A program made the position numbers and the translations under genes. Below are positions 27,055 to 38,065 of a DNA stretch of 64,000 bases, piece by piece; within the stretch, counting starts at the first letter, position 1; each line of letters starts with the position of its first letter. This DNA comes from Pisolithus tinctorius. Its lineage: Eukaryota; Basidiomycota; Agaricomycetes; Boletales; Pisolithaceae. Under the pieces are notes generated by a model. It saw only the letters and a list, made by a program, of their open reading frames with translations. It did no database searches and was not told where the DNA came from. Location: contig JANFAH010000006.1 in assembly GCA_024663395.1 (NCBI GenBank), forward strand, positions 1,488,001 to 1,552,000, read 5' to 3'.

Positions 27055-27770
27055 GCCTTATCACACTCCACTCACCCATGTTGTTCGTTTCCCTTAATTC
27101 TTTGACTGATCCCATTATTTCCTACATCAACTACTTAGGGTACACCCATGCCGTGTATTTTTCGCGTTGTATATGAAGCGTAACCAGATTCTGTAGAGGA
27201 CATGTTACTGTACCATAGAGTCATCTGGTAGTATCAATACGTAACTTTAGGTGCGCAGTAAATCTCACTCCACAGGCAATAATATTTCGTCTGCTCAGTG
27301 CTCACTACTGTATGTGTGTTGGTTTAGAATGCACCGTCTTCACCTTTGCATATTGCACCGAAGTAGGAGTGTACTTGCAAGGCTAATAGTAGTGGCTGTC
27401 ACAGGGGTGGGAATAGCATTCTATATATGCGAGCGCGGGCTCGGCTGCCCGTGGAGTCCGCCTCGTTCCAATCAGTAGCCAGTAAGAATTGTGGTCTACG
27501 ATCAAACGTTGACACTACAGTCTACAGAGGTACGGCCAGCCGGTGACAAGTGTCTGATTCTTTTCCATGGCACAGGTTTACTCATTCGCTTGGCACGGCT
27601 GGAGTCCTGCCAGGCATTGTTCTCATGCTAGGGCTAGTGGACAAAGATAGTCCCATGCGGTTCCACAGGTGATCTTGCGCTCACGTCAAACCTGGGGTGG
27701 TTCTGCACCCACCAACAATAGTAGGTCCCTCCCGAGTCAGCTCCGACCACGTGTACTATTTTTGTGCACT
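27055..27770. other. Intergenic, upstream of the secreted-peptide gene
   Basis: About 700 bp of non-coding sequence carrying the 3' flank of the kinase gene and the upstream region of the small gene. No domain-bearing frame seen. Confidence 0.5.
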
Positions 27771-27778
27771 TATAAAAG
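27771..27778 (+). promoter_or_regulatory. TATA box of the small secreted-peptide gene
   Basis: TATAAAAG lies 52 bases before the ATG at 27823. It is one of few textbook TATA boxes in the window and suggests an inducible gene with a very short 5' leader. Confidence 0.65.
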
Positions 27779-27822
27779 GGATTCTTGGTAAACTCTTCAC
27801 AGCAAGATTCCACATCCCTAAC

Positions 27823-28090
27823 ATGCGCCTTTCACTCCTGGGCTCGCTCGCACTCGTCGTTGTTGCAGCAACTGCTGCGCCCATTCAGACTAACGCTGAG
27901 AGGCTGGCTCGCGGCTTGCCACCTTTGCCACCAGCCAATGTCGCCCGTGGTGTAGATATCAGAGGCAAGCCTTCGCCCGGTAAGCTATCGCTCATCATCT
28001 AGTAGGACAGATGAAATGACGCTCACACCCGCAGTCGCGAAAAGAGGCCCTCATCCTTCATCTCCTCCTGCCTTCCATAAAGATGATTAA
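27823..28090 (+). CDS. Small secreted peptide precursor (70 aa)
   Basis: Two exons (27823-27979 and 28035-28090) encode 70 residues. The first about 20 residues are a signal peptide (MRLSLLGSLALVVVAATAAP) with an AAP cleavage context. The mature part starts IQTNAERLARGLPPLPPANVARG and ends with a Lys-Arg pair before GPHPSSPPAFHKDD. There are no cysteines. The block NAERLARGLPPLPP is, from memory, a recurrent motif in small secreted proteins of agaricomycetes; its function is unknown to me. The Lys-Arg suggests Kex2 processing in the Golgi, releasing a 14-residue Pro-rich C-terminal peptide. The intron splits a Val codon (G/TC) and joins cleanly. The gene stands alone between longer non-coding stretches. 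It could be an effector, a wall-associated peptide or a signalling peptide; none is shown by sequence. Confidence 0.75.
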
Positions 28091-29059
28091 TCCACAATTT
28101 CCCCGCGCGTCGTATGGCCATCTGGAACAATCCACATGCTCTCTCACACCCTAGACATTATCATCCATCTTTCCTTGTTTGAGACTCTTCTTGATGAACA
28201 GCTTTGTTACGTTGATTCAGAAGACGATCATATTGTGCAGCTACCGCCCCGAAATATGTTACCAGTTACATCGCGCACCGTCGATTGATATCTATACCTT
28301 CCTTTGTTGATGGGCTCCTTCCTTCAGAAATCATAGACATTTTGGATAATTGTTTACGATGATAAGAATTATGGACGCGTTACTTTTATGATCTTGAGAT
28401 GAAGTACCCAATTGGCCTACACGGATTCTACGGCAGAAGGGCGTATCATTCATTTTTCTAGAAAGTAATACATGAGGTTCCGAATACGCCAGATGATAAG
28501 ACTTTGCCTGCTAGAAATGCGATGCGAGACGCTGGAAGGATTGTCTTCCGCCGAGTCTTTGGTCTGCCTGGGGGAGACGACCCAAGGTCGATATAGACAC
28601 CCCACACTTCATCCGGTGGACAACCGTCGCCTGCTGTTGCAGGCCCATCGTCCCACCCATAGATAGAAGAGCACGGCGCAACATACCCAGTCAGGGGTAA
28701 GATTGATTACACCCAACGGAATAAAATCACTCCGGAAGTGGAATGCCGACACCAATACGGCCAAAACGGAGCCGCCCAAGAAGTACTCAAGATGTCATTG
28801 CCAGGGACCAGGGGCGCTATCAACACTCTAGAATTTACACAGCAGTACTTCACCCTGTGGCAGAAAGGGGTCATATGAACAGGAGCCAGAATCACAATCC
28901 TAACCAGTGGTATCCTCCAAGCCGGCCACGAGGACCCCTCCCTCCCAGCGTAGTGACAAGCGCGACGATAATTATTATCGATGAAAAGCCACAGCCAAGA
29001 GTAACCCACTGTCGGTCAGGACATCGTCACTCTATGTTTTGCCCAGAGAGTTGTGATCA
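28091..29059. other. Intergenic, no gene seen
   Basis: About 970 bp. Two overlapping frames of about 100 codons lie on opposite strands (28743-29063 and 28707-29009) without recognisable features; I treat both as chance. Confidence 0.5.
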
Positions 29060-29773
29060 TTAGGAAATACCACATGTATCGACATGGCTGCGATAAGTAA
29101 CGAATAGCCACGAGTTGCACGGAGCCCATGGCTGCACGATCGATAAGAGTCCTTGGAAAATACTAGGGAATGCAGTATCAGTAAACAAGGTCGTTTTTTC
29201 ACTCGCATCCAAACATCTGCCAGTCGGCATGCTCTTTTTATTCCTTTGAAGCTTCCAACGGAGCACCAGAGATGGCCTGGGGTATTCCTGATTCACAAGT
29301 CGAACCTCGAACGGATGGGCAGTTTCACGCACCTCCGTTAATCCACCCTTTCTTGCAAGATAGGCAGCGGCAGTATCGCCCCATACCTGATAGCGATAAA
29401 CCTTGTTTTCGTGGTCAAAGTCCAAGACGTAAGCAAAGGTCTCATCCCAGCTCTCATTCGTTTCCTTCCACGTGAACGTAGCTTGGCCTGTCACTGAGAC
29501 CTTCCGAACTTCCGTGTCAACGAAATAGTCCCCAAAGGACATGTTTTCATAAGTGAGGCATGAGGAAACCAGCGAAAAGTAGTTGTGGACTCCTTCCAGT
29601 CCACGAAACGCTCTCCCGACAAAGGGCGCAACCGCACCCACGCCGTGCTCCAGTGCGACACACTCTCCTGTAGTTGAAAAGTGGGACAGAAGAGTGCCTA
29701 TGCTCTCTTTCCGCGCAAAATCGTCGCAGAGAGCTTTCGCGGCATCCAGTAGCTGCTGTCTGACCGATGACAT
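29060..29773 (-). CDS. SnoaL/NTF2-like fold protein
   Basis: Start ATG at 29773 gives MSSVRQQLLDAAKALCDDFA, then LLSHFSTTGECVALEHGVGAVAPFVGRAFRGLEGVHNYF, ENMSFGDYFVDTEVRKVSVTGQATFTWKETNESWDETFAYVLDFD, and YRYQVWGDTAAAYLARKG. The helix-then-curved-sheet order with the ending W-x-D-T-A-A-x-Y-x-A is that of small fungal SnoaL-like (NTF2-fold) proteins, which include ligand-binding proteins and some enzymes. The frame runs on to a stop at 29060, but the domain ends near LTEV. A possible 45-base intron (about 29286-29330, GTGCGT to AATCAG) is a multiple of three, so the exact tail is unsure. The frame is also open upstream to about 30124, without an ATG. Substrate and role unknown. Confidence 0.65.
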   Translation of the reverse strand: MSSVRQQLLDAAKALCDDFARKESIGTLLSHFSTTGECVALEHGVGAVAPFVGRAFRGLEGVHNYFSLVSSCLTYENMSFGDYFVDTEVRKVSVTGQATFTWKETNESWDETFAYVLDFDHENKVYRYQVWGDTAAAYLARKGGLTEVRETAHPFEVRLVNQEYPRPSLVLRWKLQRNKKSMPTGRCLDASEKTTLFTDTAFPSIFQGLLSIVQPWAPCNSWLFVTYRSHVDTCGIS

Positions 29774-30066
29774 CAGTGTTGTTGGCTGACGTGAGTTGTG
29801 GCAAAGGCGACCCGAAGCCTGATCAAGCTTTTGTATTTGCGTTACGTGCTCGGGTAGTCGAATCCAACGCCTTCCATTCGTTTCTTTCATGCAGAACAAT
29901 GCGCCTGAAAAGTCAAACTCTTTGGAAACATCGGTTGGATTGTCGAGCAAGCGAAGTTCGGCGTGGATGTGAGCTGTCTTGTCTTCACCTTTATTCAGGG
30001 GCCCCAATGCTGAGCGATGCGTGGCACACCCCTCCAGAGTAGAGCACACGACGATCCCAGGCTCAG

Positions 30067-30770
30067 GTGTAAACGAAGCCGCGGAACGTGTTGCAGTACG
30101 TGCAGTGCAATACGATGGCCACCTCAAGGACCTGGATGTGAGCAGTCAGCTTTCGTAGTGTCTCGGTCTCTGATCCGGCGGGTTAGACCAAGCTTAGAGA
30201 AAGTCTCAGCAATTTCAGGGCGATAGAAGGGTCTGTAAAGGATGCACTTGGGGAACTGCATGTATGTTGCCCGATTGTGATCGGCCATGTTTATACTCAC
30301 TAAATCCTACCCCCTAGAAAACGCAACAGAGAGCAGATATTGTACTAGAAACTGATACCCCAAGACTGAAGGAAGAGCTGGACAAGTCACTCGTCATGCT
30401 TCAGGATTTGTCCTACAGGCTTCCTCGCATCCGCTCACGGGTTGCCAACATCCAGCAGGCCTATGACTCTGGCCGGATGAAGGTGAGTATGTCTCTTCTA
30501 TTACCGTCTGTAACTAAATGTTTGAAATCTACATACAAGGCTCAACAGCTTGTTCATGATCTTATGTGGCTAAACACCGACTTCCATGAACGGTGGCGAT
30601 TGATCATATTCACGTCCTCTGCACCAGTGTCTTGGAGATGGAAACTGACTATGCGACTGCTTTTTGGCGTCGCCGTCGTCACGCTCTTGTGGATTATCTG
30701 GGCTGCTATCGGTGGAGCGTATCGAGCTCACCGGCAAAGATTGCTATGGGGCGAAAGGTTGATGTCGTGA
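30067..30770 (+). CDS. Coiled-coil tail-anchored membrane protein, uncharacterised
   Basis: Exons 30187-30261, 30318-30482 and 30540-30770 join in phase and encode about 156 residues. An upstream exon ending near 30132 (VNEAAERVAVRAVQYDGHLKDLD) fits in phase before them, but its start codon was not found, so the N-terminus is open. Most of the protein is predicted coiled coil (TKLRESLSNFRAIEGSVKDAL, LDKSLVMLQDLSYRLPRIRSRV). It is followed by LMWLNTDFHERWRLIIF and one membrane helix (LLFGVAVVTLLWIIWAAIGGAY) near the C-terminus, leaving a 17-residue tail RAHRQRLLWGERLMS. This is tail-anchored topology, probably ER or nuclear envelope. The WRWK-before-helix and YRAHRQRLLWGERLMS ends look highly constrained, and I believe relatives occur widely in Agaricomycetes without known function. 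Confidence 0.68.
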
Positions 30771-30992
30771 AGGAGTGATGTTCCTGCTAGGCAGTCCACC
30801 CCAGGTGACACAGGTTCGCTCACGCAGAGTGAACTTACCTGAATGATATCAGACCGGATGAAGTCAAGGACATCCTGTCCGTACTGGTAATTATTCTAAC
30901 CTTATGTGCGTTATACTACAGCTTGTATTATACCGAGTGTGTCTTACCAATAGCTTGCATTCGTTTACCTCCGGACCGTACTACCAGACAAG

Positions 30993-32044
30993 TTAACTTG
31001 TGAAAGGTTTTCGCACCCAGAAGAGATAGTTGCATTCTGCTGCACCCCACTGCGACGCGCTACGCGACATTAACTCCCAGTCTCCACTCCAAGGCTTGTA
31101 GATCAGGCCCCGTACTTCCGCCTCCTTCCGCGTGGGCTGGCCACCACCATATGTGCGAGTTATCCACGGTTGTTTACTTGTCGTCGATGGCGACGAGTAC
31201 GATTGGAAGAACGAAATAAGCTCCGAGGGATTGACAAACTTGTGGTAGGTATGCGTTCCGATGGCAACTTTGCGCATCATGTATTCAGCCGCTGCGATCG
31301 TCAGCAAAAAGGCTAGCGGAGTACGAGCGATTGTTGAGAGAAAGAGGTGGCCGCCAGGCTGTTTCAAACAAACGTGTTCTGTTATTGGCAAACTCACGAT
31401 ATATCAACTTGCACTTACCTTGACGAGCTCAGCGCAAGTAGCTAGGAACGCAGCTGGGTTATCGACGTGTTCAATGACTTCCATAGAGCATACCACGCCA
31501 AACCGTTCGGGTTCTTTCAGAAGTTGCTCGGCAGATGTATTCCGGTAATGAAGTGAGCTGCTAGTTGGGAAAGATGAGGACAAGAGAGGGTCTGCATCCG
31601 CATGCGTAGACGCAATGCGAATATTGGACTCGGAAGCGTCAATGCCCAATGTCTGCGCGCCCAACCGGGCCAAGCTCTGTGAAGACGTGTTTGAGTAACG
31701 TTTTCTACGACAGTTGTCAATGAAGTAACCTCAGACAATAGCCCGCCACCACATCCGACGTCTAGGATGCTCAGACCCCGAAAAGCGTCCCTACGTTGTT
31801 CCATCTCGTGAGCGACATCCTCTCCTTTTTCCTCGCGTGCAATTTCTATCAATTTCTCGCGAATGTATTGCACTCTGACGGGGTTCATACGGTGAAGGAG
31901 TGCAAACTCGCCGTTCTCGTCCCACCATTGTGAGGACAGACGCGAAAAGTGTGCGATTTCCGCAGCGTTGACCGTAGCATCGGTTTGGATGAATCTCGTG
32001 CGTTGCGTCAGACGTGAAACGCGTCGGACTGCCGTTGAAAACAT
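30993..32044 (-). CDS. coq3: Ubiquinone biosynthesis O-methyltransferase Coq3
   Basis: S-adenosylmethionine-dependent O-methyltransferase of coenzyme Q synthesis in the mitochondrial matrix. The start ATG at 32044 gives MFSTAVRRVSRLTQRTRFIQ, an Arg/Ser-rich mitochondrial presequence. Then IAHFSRLSSQWWDENGEFALLHRMNPVRVQYI, which is the typical Coq3/UbiG opening. The methyltransferase motif I is LSILDVGCGGGLLSE, followed by LGIDASESNIRIA, VCSMEVIEHVDNPAAFL, GGHLFLSTIARTPLAFLLTI, and GTHTYHKFVNPSEL. A Trp-rich end (CNYLFWVRKPF) stops at 30993. Three exons. The length of about 300 residues fits the family. Confidence 0.92.
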
Positions 32045-32936
32045 GTAACGACGGGTTGTCGGTAGTGTGGCGCGAGTGTGTCGGTGTTGGCCTTGCAGTA
32101 CTAACTTGCTCAGTCCAAGGTACTTACACTAGGATGTCATCTTACAAGTTACTCCAGTCAAGCACTACGAGTCAGTGCCTTTTGGCTTACATACCATCTG
32201 ACCTTACCAGTTATAACGATTGCTCTGGGCTTACCCGTGCTGCAAGGCCATCCACCCGGGTTGCCGTAGCTGTCCGGTGCATCGAATGGTATCTTTTCGT
32301 AGTGCTAAAACTTGGACACTGAAAAGATTGACATTGAGATCGCAGGATCTTCATGCAGTACTCTGCAGCACAGCACCGAGATTCGAATCTCAGCATTACC
32401 CTCAGTTTGGAGTGCCAGGTAGTCTCACTCCCTTCTTGATTACGAGTTCCCAAGGCGTTTGTGATGCACTCGAGTCTTTGACCGACCATTCCTTTCGACT
32501 CTGTGTCATCACGAATACATACATCCACCGCCTGATCGGAGAGCCGTCCCCTGTGCTTGTTCCGTTACGGAGAATACTCTTTCTTGTTTTTATTTTTATT
32601 TACCGTAGCACAGGACGTACGGTGGCCAAGTTCCACCACTGAATATGCCTCACCATAGAACGAGACTCGCATCGGCGGTCGGACGTCACGTCCAGGACGG
32701 TAACGCTGTACCCAGCAACTAGAATGCGATTCGCACTGTACGACTTGATACGTGCGTTGGCCCGTGACAGTTCTCATGTCCAATTTTGACCTGACTCGTA
32801 GGATAGTTGACTTATTCAGGTGTATTTCTGGCTAGTTGGGACAACGCTCAGAGCAACATATATAAAATGCTAAGAAGAAACACAAGCCTAATATTGCAAT
32901 ATAGGGTAGAAGTGTATTATGCTATACTGACGGAGA
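32045..32936. other. Intergenic between coq3 and the CID gene
   Basis: About 890 bp without a supported gene. A 140-codon plus-strand frame (32220-32642) lacks any domain and has an unusual, Cys/Ser/Leu-rich composition. A run of T-rich sequence at 32577-32603 is noted. Confidence 0.5.
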
Positions 32937-35414
32937 TCAAGGTCCAGCTTCTCTCACAAACACCCACTTATCCCCAACACGTTGCATCCGACCCGCCCCG
33001 CGCGCTTCTGTGTCCCCTGATTTCGATTCGTTATCGTGTACATCAGATTGTTCTCCTGGAATCGAGTGTTGGTCCACCTCGAATTCCATGGTGCTGACGT
33101 TGTCGCCGAGGACAACGGCATCTGAGTATTGAGATTGACTTGCGTTCGAGTGTTGCCCCGCGTCTCGGTAGTTCCCGTGACCAGTGTAGCCGCCTCGTCC
33201 GCCATTCATGTAGCCCCGTCCCCTTGCTCGCCACCCTCCGCTTCCTCTCGTTCCCTGACCAGCCCACCCGGCTCCCCACTGGCCTCCTTGGGAGTCGTCG
33301 TGGTGACTATTTGCAGCAGTGCTAGCCATACCCATACCACTAGCCAAGACAAACTGCATGAGCTCTTCTTGTGATGGGAGGTAGCCACAAGTAGTTTTCC
33401 ACATGTTTCCTAGTGCTTCCCACGACGAGGCAGCGGTAACATCAAAAGTTGTGATATCAAATTGATCAAGACCTTGTTGCTCCTCCTTTGACGCCGCTGA
33501 ACTCGAGGCATGCGTCTCAGTACTCTGCGCAGGTGTATTCGCAGCTACCGAAGGTAACTGGTCTGATACAGGTATACGACAATCTGGAGCAGCTGCCGAT
33601 GCAGGATCTACAGATGGAACCATTGGATCTCGGGTTGGCGCGTCATCGACTGACACAGATCTAGGGGGAGAGGCCGAAGACGGCCTGAGATCTCGTCCAA
33701 ATTCGTCTTTACCTCCTTCAGGTGCAGCCGAACTGGGAGGTTCAGTATGATATTGGTCTTTACCGCTCACATGGCGACGAGGTGGACTGTGCTGGCGGCC
33801 ACCATCGCGCCATTCAGATCTGCGTGGACTGCGTGAGCGACTATTTCTAGGTCGTGACGATGGATCCCTGTCTCTGTCTCTCTGTTTGAAGGGATCACGG
33901 CTGCGGTCTTCCCATCTATCCCGACGACCACGATAGCCACCACGATAACTACCACGGTGAGAATGACGGTCATCAAAATATTCGTTCCGATCTTTCAGGC
34001 GCTCGGAATAACCAGATCCGCCGTGCCGCGGGTCTCCATGGTTTGAACCAGGACGAGGGTGTGACCCTAAGGGTGGTCGAGAAGGGGAATGGAAGGTGTC
34101 TGACGCCATGTTTGGCGGTATGCTTCCATGTCCATTGAGTCTCGGGGTCCCGACGACGGGTACCGCAGGCTGCGACTGTGCGACACCCCCAAGCTTGGCA
34201 GTCAAAGCTAACTGTTGCAACAACGCGAGCTGCGCTTGTCCGAGTTGTGGTGGCGAGTCATTTTGAGAGGTTTGGCTGGAAGAGGCGTTCAGCATTCCAA
34301 AATCAGTCCTTAGTTTACCTTGACCCACCTGTTGGCTGGGCTTTGGGCAGTGACTTGGGCAGCTTGGCCGAGTAATGAGAGCAATGTTGCCTGGACGTTA
34401 GAATTCAATGTAGCCGGTGTGGAGAGGGACGAAGCTGGGGTCGTGGACTGTCCGAGCGCTTCGACAGCAATTTGTGGAGCGGGCGAGGTTGAGTTTACGG
34501 CGGACTCTGACGAAAAAGTAACCAGACGGCGTTTCAGCAATAGTATTCTTATTTCATTTAAGGCAGGGATGCCCAGAAAAATAGCTAAGATTACAGGAGC
34601 AGAAGAAATACTTAGCGGATACGTATATGGGTCGTGATAAGCACCTTTTGACACGTCCGTTAACATATCCCTCAATCGCGTCAGTATGGTCGATGGAAAT
34701 GTATTTGATTTGATCCATATGTCTAGAACTTTCTTCGTTTTTTCCTGTAGTTGAATCGCAGTAAGAACCGACGCATCATTATGATCAGGTTGGCTAAGAA
34801 CGGAAGGGGTGGGCATCGACGCAGTCGTGTCATAAATTCCGGTTAGCCGCTGAGCAAGCCATCATTTGCAACCCAGCATCACGGCTCGTACAGTAATAGA
34901 GAACCGAAAAGTCGCGGGGGCCTGGTGCTTGCACGGAGAAATGTATCCTAACAACTAACCTTGACTTCGGCATTGTTTATCGCAATCATGTCTCGGAAGA
35001 GACCTTCCAAGACACCCTCCATCTTCAGGAGGAATGTCGCAGCGTTACCTTTTCCCGCATTGGGATCAGCCGTTAAACCATGTTTGGTTACCGAGCTTCT
35101 AGCAGCACGGGCCAAGGCATCGAACGCATACAAGCTAGAGACTTTGGCAGAATCAGGTAGCGACTTATGGGTCCTATAGAGTATGGCAACGAGCTTGGCA
35201 TCATCCTGCCAAATGGGTAAATTCCAGGAAACCAAGAGGAAGGTCAAGAGGTACCTTGAGAGTTTTCAGAGCGATCTCGGTCAGTTTGGTCATTTTCGAC
35301 GCTGAAAGTCGCTTTGCATTCACGACATCTTTCAAGGTGTTCTCAAACTCCTGTAGAAGTAGGTTAATGAACTGCAGGAAATCTAATGTCCATACATACA
35401 TCGAGGGCCGACAT
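32937..35414 (-). CDS. RNA polymerase II CTD-interacting domain (CID) protein, SCAF/Nrd1-like
   Basis: Exon 1 is only five codons, MSALD (ATG 35414, donor GTATGT), spliced to EFENTLKDVVNAKRLSASKMTKLTEIAL. The CID continues with DDAKLVAILYRTHKSLPDSAKVSSLYAFDALARAAR, FLLKMEGVLEGLFRDMI and KTKKVLDIWIKSNTFP, the eight-helix fold that binds phosphorylated polymerase II tails. After it come Gln/Leu-rich helices (AQLALLQQLALTAKLG), an Arg-Asp/Arg-Ser region (RDRWEDRSRDPF, NSRSRSPRRS) and a conserved-looking block (WKTTCGYLPSQEELMQFVLASG). A Gly/Arg-rich segment and VGDKWVFVREAGP close the protein at 32937. I see no RRM, so it differs from Nrd1/Seb1 and resembles CID proteins with an SR-like tail. 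Probable role in transcription termination or RNA processing. Confidence 0.85.
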
Positions 35415-37375
35415 GGCGTGCGGTCATACGTTGCCTGTAGAAAGGTTACTGTGAGCTGCAAGGAAGGGGAAAGTCGTCAAGATTTGGTATTTACTTGTGT
35501 TGTGGCCTCATCGAGTGACTTCGGACACGGTGGCAAATTGCTAGTTGGGCAGACAGAAAAAGTCGCATGTCCGCTCGTGCAAAGGCGACCTTGGCTGCGT
35601 CGTGCGCCGTCTCGGCTTTCATCATATGGGGCGTCCATTACCAGCAGAACAAGGAGCGTGAGGTTGGTGGTTTAGATTTCCTCGGTTCTTGTTCTCAAGG
35701 CATGTAGGCCATGTATCAAGGAGTTGTGCGCGATGACGAGCGCCGGAGGGAAAAGATGAAGCAGCGAGAGGAAGAATTTCGTATATCACAACGCAAACGC
35801 GAGACGTACGAACGCGTTCAGACCGTCGTATCGAACGACGCTTCCAACGACCATTGACATGTTGAGCCCAGCAGGGAAGGCCACTCTTAACCTCCTCGAC
35901 GATAAAGTAGCTTATGCTCCAGCGGGACTACCGGAGAGTTCGATGATGTCTGCATCCAATCTTTTACATCCGAGGGTTGCAGATTCCTCACCACTCTTAG
36001 TGTTTCCTGAGGTCCATCCTGGAAACAGCAGCCCACGGACCGATCTATAATATTGACCATTGGGCTACAGTACCATGAAGCTTTTACACAATTCCTCGTA
36101 TGTCATGACTACAGCGTCCGAGACTATTTGGGTAAGCTGAGGGCCTGGTTAACTGGCTCTGCTCGAGGAAAACTAGCAATGCTGTACGAAGGCCGTGTAT
36201 TCGTGTGCGACTCGTTCCACGACACCTACAACCATGCACAAGTAGGACCACGGGCGACGTGTTCGGCAGCAGGTATTTCTTTGTTAGGCTTTGTGCAGTG
36301 GTTTTGTCTCGCCACCCTAGACCATCCTCGAGTCGAGCCTAGACAATAGCAGAACCACTTCCTAGCTGTTCATCGGGCACAGGGAATTATCACATGTAGG
36401 TTTGATCAAGCGATACGGATCATCAAGGCTGATGTTACTTCTGCGGTAGCTAGATATTTTTTCACTAGACAAGGGAGCTTGCTCGGCACTGGGCACGCGT
36501 CGGCGAATCTCGAAGCTTTCATCACCAAGCGGAATGCTGCTGATCTACCTCCGTGTGCGAGCATATCCTTGTGAGTACATTGTGTCCAAGGCAGCCTCAT
36601 TCAACCATGGATCACTTCTGCAGCTCCATTCCTTCGAACAATTGTCAATTAAAAGAAACAATACTGTGTGCTTACAACGACTTTGGTGGCGTTGCGATCG
36701 CCTTCAGTGCACGTTGACCATTTCCGAATCAATCTTCATGACTACTGTACCTCATCGTTATCACCATTGTCCGAGTTCGTTGTCTATGCAGTGGCCTCAC
36801 GTATGGAACACTCGTTGGCTACTGTAGCAGATCGCTGCGTACAAGGCCCTTCCTTCTTCCTTTTACTAAGTGACCTCGAAGATTCGCGCGCACCGAATCC
36901 GTTGCGGGGTTGATACTACACCATCTCTCTCGCAATAACTTGCGTGCCCTCTCTGCCGGGGTACGAAGCAGAGCCTGTGTTGCGGAATTCGGTGTTTTTG
37001 GCTATAGTTACTTCGAATTCTCCTGAACTGAGGTCTGGCGGCATGGAAGTTACAACAGTTGATGATTCTCTCCCTTCGACGACTGCCGTCGTTTCATGTT
37101 TGACGCTTCAATTTTAGATTTGTCAGACGCTAACTCTATCAAGGAGACAGGGTCAGTGGGCCTCTCCAGGCGCTCCTCAGGCCGCTGCACTTCGTACAAG
37201 AGATTGGAGGAGGATTTACATACAAGTTAATCTGCCACAGCTAATAGACTGATCATCCGACAAGTTCTCTTACTGAGGCATATGACGTGTAGCCTTTTGG
37301 AATTCCTCTCACGAAATAATTCATATGAACTTACACGAACTTGCACGGAGCTAATATTGGGCTACGGTAAATAGG
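35415..37375. other. 1.96 kb region with only fragmentary open frames
   Basis: No supported gene. There are short plausible-looking frames: a charged 48-residue one from about 35711 (VVRDDERRREKMKQREEEF), 36053-36349, one near 36403-36570 and one near 36960-37110. None has an ATG-to-stop structure with phase-consistent introns, and no domain is recognised. It could hold a decayed gene. The 3' half includes the 3' flank of the ubiquitin gene. Confidence 0.4.
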
Positions 37376-38065
37376 CTACAAGACAGGGGGTTTGGTTCCT
37401 GGTTGGAACGTGTAGGTCAGTCCGCACTTTCCGCAGTACTGACGATCTTTGTGGAAGGCCATCTACACCAAGTATTCGTTCAGCCTGTCTCGAAAATCAT
37501 CAAGTAGGTCACTTACGAAGATGCCGGCGCCACACTCAGCACTTGGGCACTCGCGGCGCAAGCGCTTGATCTTGCCGTCTGAGTCTACCTTGTAGTACTT
37601 GAGGATCGCCATCTTAACCTTCTTGCGCTTGTGCTTGATTTTCTTGGGAGTCTATTGCATGGCATATCGTTAATAACATTGTCTCAGCGACACTATGCAG
37701 ATACTGACGTTGTAAGTCTTCTTCTTGCGCTTCTTGGCACCACCACGGAGGCGCAGCACCAAATGGAGGGTAGACTCTTTTTGGATATTATAGTCGCTGA
37801 GAGTGCGACCATCTTCTAACTGTTTTCCAGCGAAGATCAGGCGTTGCTGATCAGGAGGGATTCTGACATTAAGTGAGCACGGGAGGTTAGTCACAAACAT
37901 TATGACTGACCCTTCCTTGTCCTGAATCTTGGCCTTGACATTGTCGATGGTGTCGGAGGACTCGACCTCGAGAGTGATGGTCTTGCCCGTGAGGCTATGG
38001 ATTACAGATTAGTTGACGAAAAGGCCGCGGAGACAGTAAACACACGTTTTGACGAAGATCTGCAT
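37376..38065 (-). CDS. ubi3: Ubiquitin-40S ribosomal protein eS31 fusion
   Basis: Precursor that yields ubiquitin and small-subunit protein eS31 (S27a). The minus-strand exons read [76 protein letters not shown], then [33 protein letters not shown], the zinc ribbon [24 protein letters not shown] and the end GTKPPVL. The ubiquitin moiety carries the fungal variants Ser28 and Asn/Asp usual in ascomycetes and basidiomycetes. Start ATG 38065, stop 37376-37378. Six or so exons; the first is only about 20 coding bases (MQIFVKT). It is divergent from rfc3 with 274 bp between starts. Confidence 0.96.

Noticed and set aside
28707..29063. Opposing open frames of about 100 codons
   Set aside because: No intron pattern, domain or sensible composition, and they overlap antisense; most likely chance.
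29774..30124. In-frame extension upstream of the SnoaL-like gene
   Set aside because: Open by chance without a useful ATG, and it overlaps the first exon of the divergent plus-strand gene.
32376..32392. TTCGAATC-type palindrome resembling a tRNA T arm
   Set aside because: The stem does not pair in the 5-7-5 register, and no acceptor, D or anticodon arm can be folded around it.
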